Part shown: piece by piece, positions 1-5,476 of the stretch
Layout: each line of letters opens with the position of its first letter
How positions within the stretch are numbered: position 1 is the stretch's first letter
Source of the DNA: Nitrososphaerales archaeon
GTDB taxonomy: Archaea > Thermoproteota > Nitrososphaeria > Nitrososphaerales > UBA183
Reading direction: 5' to 3'
DNA length: 5,476 nt
Assembly (NCBI GenBank): GCA_030045755.1
Contig: JASIEW010000043.1
Span: 1-5,476 of the forward strand
Position numbers and translations under genes: made by a program
Notes under the pieces: model-generated
Database searches by the model: none
What the model was told of the DNA's origin: nothing
Seen by the model: only the letters and a program-made list of their open reading frames with translations

Positions 1-38
1 CGAACGAGCTCTACACCAAGAAGATGAGGAAGGCCTAG
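1..38 (+). CDS. C-terminal tail of an upstream gene (partial, unidentified)
   Basis: Reading from base 3, the frame gives N-E-L-Y-T-K-K-M-R-K-A and stops at TAG (36-38). All eleven codons end in G or C, matching the real genes here. The competing frame, ending in TGA at 44-46, has mostly A or T at third positions, so I prefer the first. The tail is short, basic and lysine-rich and gives no family clue. The stop lies 4 nt before the TTG of the next gene, so the two are probably co-transcribed; a sugar-nucleotide pathway role is possible only by association. Confidence 0.6.
   Translation, partial: NELYTKKMRKA
26..33 (+). promoter_or_regulatory. Shine-Dalgarno-like site for the GlmU-like gene
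   Basis: GAGGAAGG lies inside the last codons of the upstream gene, 9 nt before the TTG at 43. It resembles part of the archaeal anti-SD complement and supports TTG 43 as the start. It would allow internal initiation within a polycistronic mRNA. Confidence 0.45.
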
Positions 39-42
39 CTCG

Positions 43-1287
43 TTGAAGGTCGTTGTCTTCGAGGACGACGCCCTCGACGGCCTCGGACCCCTCACCGCGC
101 TCCGGCATGCGAGCCTCCTTCGGTGGGGGACGAAGACGCTCCTAGAGGCTCAGGGGGAGAGCGTCAGTGACGCCACCGACCTCGCGCTGTGGGGAAGGGA
201 TTGGCTTGCCGACGCGACGAGGGAGGCCACAGGCAAGCGATACAATGAGCGGGAGGAGGGGACCGCCTTGCTCGTCAACGCCGCTGCGAAGCCGGGCAGG
301 GGCCTCCTTGACCTTACATCGAGGAAGTCTTCGTTCGCCGCGTACGAGGGCAGCCGGCTGGTAGCGGCAAGGCTGGGCCTCGGCAAGCTCGTCCCAGGCG
401 TGGTCCCGGTAAAGGCGGGACTCAAGATCCGCAAGGGGATTGACAGCCTTGAGGTGCCGGAGGGGAGCCTCCTCAGCGGATACTGGGACCTGATCGAAGG
501 GAACGGTCTCAAGATAGCGGAACAGGCCAGGAGATACTCAGACACGCAGTCGCTCCCTCCTCACGTCGAGGTCCGGGGCCCGGGGTCTAACGTGAGGATC
601 GAGGGAGGGGCCGACGTCGAGTCGCACGTCACCTTCGACGCGAGGCTTGGCCCCATAGTCATCGAAAAGGGGGCCTCGGTCGAAAGCTTCTCGAGGGTCA
701 TGGGGCCGTGCTTCATAGGAAAGAGGGCGAAGATCCTCTCGGGTCTCATCGGGGGCGGGACGTCCATCTTCGAGGGATGCAAGATAGGCGGGCAGGTCGA
801 GAACTCGGTGGTCATGCCTTTCACCAACAAGGCGCACCACGGGTACGTGGGCGACTCCTACGTCGGAGAGTGGGTGAACCTAGGAGCCGGCAGCACATTC
901 AGCAACCTGAAGAACACGTATGGGAGCGTCAGGGTCGAGCTCGGGGGAAGGAGCGTCGACACGGGGATGGTCAAGCTCGGTCCGGTCGTGGGGGACATGT
1001 GCAAGGTCTCCGTCGGCGCCCTCGTATATTCGGGCAAGGCTCTGGGAACGGCTTCTCAGGTGGCCGGGCTCGCCTCGACCAACGTCCCCAGCTTCGCGTA
1101 CCACGACGGATTCAGCGGGAGAAGGGTCGAGCTCTTGATCGAGTCCGTCCTGGAGACTCAGAGGAGAATGATGGTCAGGCGCGACAAGGAGCTGACGCGC
1201 TCGCAGGAGGCCCTCGTGAGGCACGCGTTCAAGGCTACGGCCCTCGAAAGGAAGGAGGGCGGCGCCAAGAAAGGCAGGATAACGTGA
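43..1287 (+). CDS. GlmU-like sugar nucleotidyltransferase/acyltransferase with hexapeptide beta-helix
   Basis: This 414-residue protein resembles the alternative GlmU family (bacteroidete/archaeal type), linked to UDP-N-acetylglucosamine synthesis and predicted to be cytosolic. Residues 1-165 form the shortened N-terminal domain, with the family pattern F-E-D-D then G-P-L-T (15-18) and a Trp/Asn segment near 148-155 (GYWDLIEGNG). I see no classical G-x-G-T-R nucleotide-binding loop, so uridylyltransferase activity is uncertain. Residues about 171-350 are hexapeptide repeats typical of a left-handed beta helix. The segment from N262 to Y293 is the best match: K263-A-H-H266-G-Y-V-G-D parallels KAGHLTYLGD around the acetyltransfer His363 of E. 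coli GlmU, and GAG (281-283) followed by N288 parallels its CoA-binding region. A charged helical tail (360-414) follows. TTG is chosen because MKVVVFEDD begins the domain exactly and an SD-like site precedes it. The gene overlaps the next by 4 nt. An acyltransferase or sugar-1-phosphate thymidylyltransferase role is also possible. Confidence 0.82.
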   Translation: MKVVVFEDDALDGLGPLTALRHASLLRWGTKTLLEAQGESVSDATDLALWGRDWLADATREATGKRYNEREEGTALLVNAAAKPGRGLLDLTSRKSSFAAYEGSRLVAARLGLGKLVPGVVPVKAGLKIRKGIDSLEVPEGSLLSGYWDLIEGNGLKIAEQARRYSDTQSLPPHVEVRGPGSNVRIEGGADVESHVTFDARLGPIVIEKGASVESFSRVMGPCFIGKRAKILSGLIGGGTSIFEGCKIGGQVENSVVMPFTNKAHHGYVGDSYVGEWVNLGAGSTFSNLKNTYGSVRVELGGRSVDTGMVKLGPVVGDMCKVSVGALVYSGKALGTASQVAGLASTNVPSFAYHDGFSGRRVELLIESVLETQRRMMVRRDKELTRSQEALVRHAFKATALERKEGGAKKGRIT

Positions 1288-1925
1288 AGGTCCTCTTCGT
1301 CGTAGACGTGCACGCGAACGAAGCCGCTGTCTCGTGGATCGGCGAGAGGGGGAAGCAGTACGACGCCACCATCGTCGGCGGCGACCTGAACAAGGGGCCC
1401 GGAAAGGAGTTCTTCCAGAGGTTCCTCGCCGCCGCTGCCTCGACAGGGAAGACCGTTCTCTTCGTGCCTGGGAACGCGGACAACCCAGACACGCCCTTGC
1501 CTGAAGGGGTGGTCCCCCTCAACGGCAAGACGTCCAAGCTCGGCCGGTACCTCGTGGGAGGTCTCGGCGGCTCGAACCGGACCCCCTTTGGGACGCCGTT
1601 CGAGATGGACGACGGGACAGCCCGCGCCGCCCTCGCGCGCCTCGGGCGAGTGGACATCCTTGTGTCGCACTGCCCTCCCGCCAGGACGAAGTGCGACTCG
1701 TCGAAGGCCGGTCACATAGGCTCCGTGCCGGTGCGGGAGTACGTCGAGAAGGAGAGCCCGGCACTGGTGCTGTCAGGACACGTGCACGAGTCCAGGGCGG
1801 TCGACAACCTGGGCGGGACGACAGTGGTCAACGCCGGCCCTCTGCTCGAAGGGAAGTTCGCCGAGGTGCGCCTCGACGGCATAATCAGCGTAGAGCTCAA
1901 AGCCGAAGACCTGCGCTCCGTGTAA
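1284..1925 (+). CDS. Calcineurin-like metallophosphoesterase, COG2129/Icc-related type
   Basis: This 213-residue predicted cytosolic hydrolase should cleave phosphomonoesters or phosphodiesters using two metal ions; the substrate cannot be told from sequence. All metal-site motifs are present in order: D8-x-H10, G33-D34, G63-N64 (here GNAD, as in the Icc-related group, rather than GNHE), S128-H129-C-P-P, and G165-H166-V-H168-E-S. The late segment with the GH-x-HES block followed by VNAGP (182-186) matches the archaeal Icc-related phosphoesterases. The start is GTG at 1284, sharing GTGA with the stop of the GlmU-like gene; MKVLFVVDVH is the normal first strand of the fold. The frame is open further upstream to about 708, but that stretch is an out-of-frame reading of the GlmU-like gene. 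The 4-nt overlap points to translational coupling and possibly a shared pathway, but no substrate is implied. Confidence 0.88.
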   Translation: MKVLFVVDVHANEAAVSWIGERGKQYDATIVGGDLNKGPGKEFFQRFLAAAASTGKTVLFVPGNADNPDTPLPEGVVPLNGKTSKLGRYLVGGLGGSNRTPFGTPFEMDDGTARAALARLGRVDILVSHCPPARTKCDSSKAGHIGSVPVREYVEKESPALVLSGHVHESRAVDNLGGTTVVNAGPLLEGKFAEVRLDGIISVELKAEDLRSV

Positions 1926-1933
1926 AGCCGCAG

Positions 1934-1950
1934 CCAAAGGATAAAACCGA
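1934..1950 (+). promoter_or_regulatory. Possible archaeal BRE/TATA promoter for the PGI/PMI gene
   Basis: This is the only A-rich patch in the 63-nt gap after the phosphoesterase: CCAAAGGATAAAACCGA. A purine-rich BRE-like part precedes a TATA-like GATAAAA centred near 1943. That predicts a transcription start around 1968-1971 and a leader of about 20 nt. It shares 11 of 15 positions with the patch at 4136-4150 upstream of apgM. No mapped transcript is available. Confidence 0.35.
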
Positions 1951-1988
1951 AGGGCTCAAGGCTTCAGACTTCACGAGACTCGAGCCGC

Positions 1989-3008
1989 TTGGACGATCCA
2001 TTCTCAGAAGAACACGCGGGCAGAGTAGACTCGATGGGAGTGCGCAGGGCCTACGCGGGGTGGCCGGACCTCGCGAAACTGGGCTCTGAGGCCACGGCGA
2101 ATGTCCCGGTCGCGAAGTTCCGCAGGGTGTACGTGCTCGGGATGGGAGGCTCGGCCGCGGGAGGCGACATAGCCGCAGGCTGGCTCACCGGACGCCCGGG
2201 AGTCGAGATGGGCGTGTTCAAGGGGGCGGTTCCGGTCAGCGACATGAGAGGGACGCTTGCGATTGCATGTAGCGCGTCCGGCCAGACCGCGGAGACCATA
2301 ACGATGCTGAGGACCTCGCTGGACAGGGGCGCCGACGCAGTCTCCATCTCCTCCGGGGGCAGGCTGGTGGAAGTGTCGAAAGAGCTAGGCGTCCCGCACA
2401 TAGCGGCGCCCGTCGCGCTGGCGCCCAGGTACCTCCTCCCGTACATGGCATTCGCCTGCGTCGCGGTGGCGGGCAAGGCGACGGGGGTGGAGACCGAAGG
2501 AGAGACCAAGGACGCCATCTCAGGGATGAGGGCCGAGGCGAAGAGCATCGGGCTCGGCACTCCGACAGAGTCGAACCCGGCGAAGTCGCTCGCTGCCCGA
2601 CTCCTGACCAGGACGCCGGCCGTCTACGGGTCGGGCGTCACTAAGGGAGTGGCCGTGAGGTTCAAGAGCATACTCAACGAGAACGCGAAGAAGCACTCCT
2701 ACTTCGACATGATCCCGGAGGTCTTCCACAACGAAGTTGAGGCCTGGGAGGACCCCAGTGTCGAGTTCCTGCCGGTCTTTCTGAGGCACACGCTCGAGGA
2801 CCGCAGAGAGAAGCTGGTCACAGACAGGATGATAGGAATGCTTGCGGAAATGGGGCGCGACCCCGTCCAGGTGAACGGGAGGGGCGCGAGCAGCCTGTCC
2901 CAGCTCATGACCATGGTCTATAGGCTAGACATGGCCGCGTACTACGTGGCGCTCGGACTCGGAAGAGACCCGTCCCCGACGAGGCTCCTGGACGAGCTGA
3001 AGAAGTAG
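1989..3008 (+). CDS. Bifunctional phosphoglucose/phosphomannose isomerase (SIS domain)
   Basis: This 339-residue enzyme interconverts fructose 6-phosphate with glucose 6-phosphate and with mannose 6-phosphate, linking gluconeogenesis/glycolysis to mannose-containing glycans. The first SIS domain has G51-M-G-G-S and the phosphate loop S95-A-S-G-Q-T-A-E-T, then S122-G-G-R-L. Compared from memory with the Pyrobaculum aerophilum enzyme, the catalytic residues all have counterparts: R147 in APR, E231 in LNENAK, H247 in PEVFHNE (same 16-residue spacing as E203/H219), and K338 in the C-terminal DELKK. T331 sits where that family has the threonine linked to mannose-6-phosphate acceptance. There are about 16 extra residues between R147 and E231. 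Start: TTG 1989 is the first candidate after the previous stop; ATG 2034 (residue 16) is an alternative, and neither has a clear SD. The gene probably has its own promoter and converges on the GalT-family gene. Confidence 0.9.
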   Translation: MDDPFSEEHAGRVDSMGVRRAYAGWPDLAKLGSEATANVPVAKFRRVYVLGMGGSAAGGDIAAGWLTGRPGVEMGVFKGAVPVSDMRGTLAIACSASGQTAETITMLRTSLDRGADAVSISSGGRLVEVSKELGVPHIAAPVALAPRYLLPYMAFACVAVAGKATGVETEGETKDAISGMRAEAKSIGLGTPTESNPAKSLAARLLTRTPAVYGSGVTKGVAVRFKSILNENAKKHSYFDMIPEVFHNEVEAWEDPSVEFLPVFLRHTLEDRREKLVTDRMIGMLAEMGRDPVQVNGRGASSLSQLMTMVYRLDMAAYYVALGLGRDPSPTRLLDELKK

Positions 3009-3009
3009 T

Positions 3010-4044
3010 TCACTTTATCCCTACCAGCTGCGCCAGCTCCTTCCTGGAGCTCGCCCCCAGGAACTGAGCCGCCGCCTCAGGTGAGACGTCGTTGACATAG
3101 ACCCCTCCGCCGACCTCCAGCCCGCCAGGCTGCGCTCCTTTGGGAAAGACTTCGATGTGCCAGTGGATCTGCTTCGTGGTCTTCTTCTCGGACGAGCTGT
3201 GGAAGACCATTGAGAAGGTCTGGGAGTCGAGCGCCCTGGCCATGCCTCCCAGCGTGGACCTGAGCATGAGCGCGAGGTCCATCATCTCCTTCTGCGACAG
3301 TTTGAGTATGCTCGTCATGTGCCGCTTCGGGTAGATCCAGAACTCGTACGACCTCGTCGAGACCCACGGGGAGAAAGCGATGAAGAAATCCGTGGCCAGG
3401 ATCTGCCTCGGCCCCCCCGTCTCGGTGGCCACGACCTGGCACATCGGGCATATTCCGAGGTCGTTGAGCGACGACTGCACAGTGTTAGCCTCCTCCTCGA
3501 CGACAGGCGGAACCCGGGGCGTGGTCAGGATCTGTATGCTGGGATGGACCGCGGTCGGGGCCCCGTCCTTTTCGCTGTTCGCATACACCAGAACGTAGCT
3601 CACGCCCTTCTGGGAGTAGAGCCACCTCACCTTGTCCTGAAGGGAAGCGAGTATGTTCGTCCACTGCTCGACGTCTATCTTAGGGAATGCCTGGTCGTGC
3701 TTGGGCCCCGCGACCAGCACGTAGTGGTAGCCGATTGCGGGCTCGCTGTAGTGAGGCGGGTCGCTGTAAGAAGCCGGCGCATCGGGCGTGACTATCGGGT
3801 TCTTGGCGAGGAATATCCTCACCGACCAGTTCTTCACGACGTCCCCTTCGGAGTCGGTCTGCTTCAGGAGGGTGTCGCCGCGCTTGACCAAGACGAGGTC
3901 CGCCGGCGGCGTCATCTCCTCGTTGCCCGCGCAGTAGTTGCACTTTTCCTGCTTTGACGGGATCGACTGACCAGGCTTGAGCCCCCTGTCCGGCAGAATT
4001 ATCGAGAGCTTCTCAGTGAAGTAGTCCTTCCTGATCTCCACCAA
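3010..4044 (-). CDS. GalT family (galactose-1-phosphate uridylyltransferase-like) with altered active site
   Basis: This 344-residue protein has two HIT-fold halves, as in GalT, which exchanges UMP between UDP-glucose and galactose 1-phosphate; a relative is ADP-glucose phosphorylase. The first half has C35-x2-C38 then GNEEMTPP, G105-Y-H then GPKH116, and H167-P-S169-I-Q171. These align with the E. coli zinc ligands C52, C55, H115, H164 and with Q168. The second half has C199-x2-C202, H282 in FHSSS, H294-W-H296 and a G-G-x-E-V-G-G-G-V-Y-V-N block, as in archaeal GalT homologues; with E183-E185 these match the second metal site. The nucleophile His166 of E. coli is replaced by Ser169, so classical uridylyltransferase activity is doubtful. 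It may use a different mechanism or have another role. The start is TTG 4044; GTG 4041 is equally possible, and stops lie just upstream in frame. It is divergent from apgM. Confidence 0.85.
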   Translation of the reverse strand: MVEIRKDYFTEKLSIILPDRGLKPGQSIPSKQEKCNYCAGNEEMTPPADLVLVKRGDTLLKQTDSEGDVVKNWSVRIFLAKNPIVTPDAPASYSDPPHYSEPAIGYHYVLVAGPKHDQAFPKIDVEQWTNILASLQDKVRWLYSQKGVSYVLVYANSEKDGAPTAVHPSIQILTTPRVPPVVEEEANTVQSSLNDLGICPMCQVVATETGGPRQILATDFFIAFSPWVSTRSYEFWIYPKRHMTSILKLSQKEMMDLALMLRSTLGGMARALDSQTFSMVFHSSSEKKTTKQIHWHIEVFPKGAQPGGLEVGGGVYVNDVSPEAAAQFLGASSRKELAQLVGIK

Positions 4045-4063
4045 CGGCCCGACTTGCTCCGGG

Positions 4064-4085
4064 TCGTACTATTAGAGTTTAGAGC
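4064..4085 (-). promoter_or_regulatory. Possible promoter of the GalT-family gene
   Basis: Read on the minus strand, this AT-rich patch in a GC-rich spacer contains TCTAAACTCTAATAG. Its centre lies about 30 nt upstream of the TTG at 4044, the distance expected for an archaeal TATA box driving a leaderless or very short-leader mRNA. A GGAG also occurs 12 nt before the TTG, so a short leader is possible. Confidence 0.3.
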
Positions 4086-4134
4086 AGAAAAGGGCCGTCA
4101 TACCGACAGGCGGTCGCGCCGGCGGGCCGGGCAC

Positions 4135-4150
4135 GAAAGGAAGATAACGA
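4135..4150 (+). promoter_or_regulatory. Possible BRE/TATA promoter of apgM
   Basis: GAAAGGAAGATAACGA lies in the divergent spacer, with its TATA-like part centred about 28 nt before the apgM ATG. No SD-like sequence occurs between it and the ATG, since that stretch is C-rich. Together these suggest a leaderless transcript. The rest of the spacer (4045-4172) holds only a short GC palindrome (CGCCGGCG, 4117-4124) and no small gene I can support. Confidence 0.33.
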
Positions 4151-4172
4151 CACCGCCCCACCCCGGTCACAG

Positions 4173-5417
4173 ATGAAGGTCGGGTACGTCCTGCTGGATG
4201 GCTGCGGAGACAGACCCGACCCTGAGCTGAACTATACCACGCCTCTGGAGGCGGCGTACACCCCGAACATGGACGAGATTGCGAGGAGGTCCAGGCTCGG
4301 CAGCGTGGTGACGGTCAGGAGGGGGGTCGCTCCGGAGTCCGACATAGCTGTCTTCAACATGCTGGGGTATTCCTTCGACAAGGGCTACCCGGGCAGGGGC
4401 GTGGTCGAGGCGGTCGGGTCCGGGCTCGTCGTGCGACCCGGGGACCTCGCCCTCAGGGCGAACCTCGCGTCCGTCAGGGGAAGGAGGATCGTGGACAGAA
4501 GGGCCGGGAGAGACCTGACCCAGGAGGAGGCTGAGGCTCTAGCCGAGGACGTCAGGGGAGTCGAGCTGAAGGGGGCCGAATTCGACTTCAGGGCCACAGT
4601 GTCATACAGGGGGGTGTTGTTGATAAAGTGCGACGGAGCCCTCTCCGCCGAGATCTCAAACACAGACCCCGCCTATGCCAGGGTCGGAGGCTTCGGCGCC
4701 GCGAAAAAGACGAGCCCCAACGAGTCCGTGCTGGAGTGCAAACCGGATGCCGCAACGCGCGGCGCGAGGAGGGCGGCCGCTCTGGTGAACGAGTTCACGC
4801 TGAAGAGCCTGAAGGTTCTCTCGGCGAGCGACGTGAACAAGAGCCGCATCGCGGAGGGCAAGCTTCCCGCGAACTGCGTCCTCCTGCGCGACCCGGGAGA
4901 CCACTTGCCCGACGTCCCTTCGTTCTCGGAGAAGTACGGCATGAACGGCACGGCGCTCGTGGAGATGCCTGCCGAGGTGGGGATAGCGCGACTCGTGGGC
5001 ATGAAGATGGTGCCGATCAAGGACAGGCGCGACATCCGGGAGAAGGCTAGGCTGTTCTCGTCAGAGCTCAGGGAGGGCACGGTCGTCTACGTGCACCTGA
5101 AGGGCCCAGACGAGTTCGGCCACGACGGCGACGGGGTGGGCAAGAAGAAGTGCATCGAGTCCATCGACAGCGACTTCTTCTCAGGCGTCGTGGACACTCT
5201 CGGAGAGTCAGTCGTCGGGGTCTCGTGCGACCACGCGACGCCATGCACGCTGAAGATGCACTCCGCTGACCCGGTCCCGCTGATGGTCACGACCTCGGCT
5301 AAGGGGGACGCGATGCGCTTCACTGAGAGGAACTCCGCCAAGGGCTCGCTGGGCCCGATGAAGGGCAAGGACGTGCTGAGCCTGGTCGTGACTGGGAAAC
5401 ATGGCGGCCTGGGCTAG
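4173..5417 (+). CDS. apgM: 2,3-bisphosphoglycerate-independent phosphoglycerate mutase, archaeal type
   Basis: This 414-residue cytosolic enzyme interconverts 3-phosphoglycerate and 2-phosphoglycerate in glycolysis/gluconeogenesis. It belongs to the alkaline-phosphatase superfamily and uses two divalent metals and a phosphoserine intermediate. Motifs in order: D9-G-C-G-D, P54-E-S56-D with S56 as the predicted phosphorylated serine, G74-R-G (start of GRGVVEAVG), R95-A-N, R109-R-A-G-R, H308-L-K-G-P-D313-E-F-G-H317-D-G-D, D353-H354-A-T-P-C and H363-S-A-D-P-V-P. By the known metal sites of the family, D9, S56, D353 and H354 form one site and D313, H317 and H363 the other. The length is normal for archaeal ApgM and nothing is missing. 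The ATG is supported by the MKVGYVLLDGCGD opening. No SD precedes it, so leaderless expression is likely. It is divergent from the GalT-family gene and nearly tail to tail with the gene ending at 5427. Confidence 0.95.
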   Translation: MKVGYVLLDGCGDRPDPELNYTTPLEAAYTPNMDEIARRSRLGSVVTVRRGVAPESDIAVFNMLGYSFDKGYPGRGVVEAVGSGLVVRPGDLALRANLASVRGRRIVDRRAGRDLTQEEAEALAEDVRGVELKGAEFDFRATVSYRGVLLIKCDGALSAEISNTDPAYARVGGFGAAKKTSPNESVLECKPDAATRGARRAAALVNEFTLKSLKVLSASDVNKSRIAEGKLPANCVLLRDPGDHLPDVPSFSEKYGMNGTALVEMPAEVGIARLVGMKMVPIKDRRDIREKARLFSSELREGTVVYVHLKGPDEFGHDGDGVGKKKCIESIDSDFFSGVVDTLGESVVGVSCDHATPCTLKMHSADPVPLMVTTSAKGDAMRFTERNSAKGSLGPMKGKDVLSLVVTGKHGGLG

Positions 5418-5426
5418 TCTCTTCCG

Positions 5427-5476
5427 TCACTCGGGCGGCTGGTAGCACTTTCTGCAGCGGGGCTCGTACATCTCTT
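5427..5476 (-). CDS. C-terminal end of a minus-strand gene with a CxxC motif (partial)
   Basis: On the minus strand the last 15 codons read E-M-Y-E-P-R-C-R-K-C-Y-Q-P-P-E and stop at TGA (5429-5427). Fourteen of fifteen codons end in G or C, which supports real coding sequence. The CxxC pair could be half of a zinc knuckle or ribbon whose other half lies outside the window. I do not recognise the family. Its stop is 9 nt from the apgM stop, another close convergent pair. Confidence 0.6.
   Translation of the reverse strand, partial: EMYEPRCRKCYQPPE

Noticed and set aside
2..46. Alternative upstream frame ending in TGA at 44-46, overlapping the TTG start
   Set aside because: The TTGA overlap is attractive, but its codons mostly end in A or T, unlike every gene here, while the other frame has only G/C third positions.
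708..1283. In-frame upstream extension of the phosphoesterase frame, giving a 405-residue ORF
   Set aside because: It overlaps the well-supported GlmU-like gene in another frame, has low-complexity Arg/Gly-rich translation, and the phosphoesterase fold begins exactly at GTG 1284.
1158..1715. 185-residue minus-strand ORF over the GlmU-like/phosphoesterase junction
   Set aside because: Antisense shadow of two genes with intact motifs; no recognisable domain.
2051..2560. 169-residue minus-strand ORF within the PGI/PMI gene
   Set aside because: Antisense shadow with Ala/Ser/Pro-rich composition and no domain, opposite conserved SIS-domain coding sequence.
3319..3957. 212-residue + strand ORF antisense to the GalT-family gene
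   Set aside because: High-GC shadow ORF; its translation is Arg/Val-rich without motifs, whereas the minus strand encodes a clear GalT family protein.
4111..4130. GC-rich palindromic stretch in the divergent spacer, considered as an operator or terminator
   Set aside because: The symmetric part is only 8 bp (CGCCGGCG), common by chance in GC-rich DNA, with no T tract or second copy.
4329..4350. P-E-S-D rather than P/A-G-S-D around the ApgM phosphoserine, considered as an active-site change
   Set aside because: The serine itself is intact, and as I recall APESD also occurs in crenarchaeal ApgM proteins, so it looks like normal lineage variation.

Overview
The window looks like chromosomal DNA from an uncultured, GC-rich archaeon, probably in the Thermoproteota/Nitrososphaeria neighbourhood; the lineage is an inference. 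The archaeal call rests on three points. It carries an archaeal-type cofactor-independent phosphoglycerate mutase and a dual-specificity phosphoglucose/phosphomannose isomerase (PGI/PMI) resembling the crenarchaeal enzyme. Arginine is often encoded by AGG, third positions are mostly G or C, and starts are often TTG or GTG. Promoter-like patches resemble BRE/TATA elements rather than -35/-10 boxes. I see no RNA genes, mobile elements, CRISPR arrays or long repeats, and no gap over 130 bases between genes.

Layout, left to right. Bases 1-38 are the last codons of an upstream + strand gene. It is followed by a GlmU-like left-handed beta-helix protein (43-1287, TTG start), which overlaps by 4 nt a calcineurin-type metallophosphoesterase (1284-1925, GTG start). 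These three look like one operon. After 63 bases with a possible promoter comes the PGI/PMI gene (1989-3008, TTG start). It runs tail to tail, with one base between the stop codons, into a minus-strand GalT-family protein (4044-3010). A 128-bp divergent intergenic region separates that gene from apgM (4173-5417, the only ATG start). The window ends with the C-terminus of a minus-strand gene (from 5427) that has a CxxC motif.

Together the genes cover central sugar-phosphate metabolism: hexose-6-phosphate interconversion (PGI/PMI), 3-phosphoglycerate/2-phosphoglycerate interconversion (ApgM), and sugar-1-phosphate/nucleotide-sugar chemistry (GlmU-like and GalT-like), plus a phosphoesterase of unknown substrate. 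Most of this is ordinary archaeal housekeeping.

The observation most worth a second look is in the GalT-family protein. Both metal sites and the active-site glutamine appear conserved, but the catalytic histidine of the HPH motif is a serine (HPSIQ). Its chemistry is therefore probably not the classical uridylyl-histidine mechanism. The second is the tight coupling of a GlmU-like protein, with a nucleotidyltransferase domain lacking the usual signature, to a phosphoesterase.
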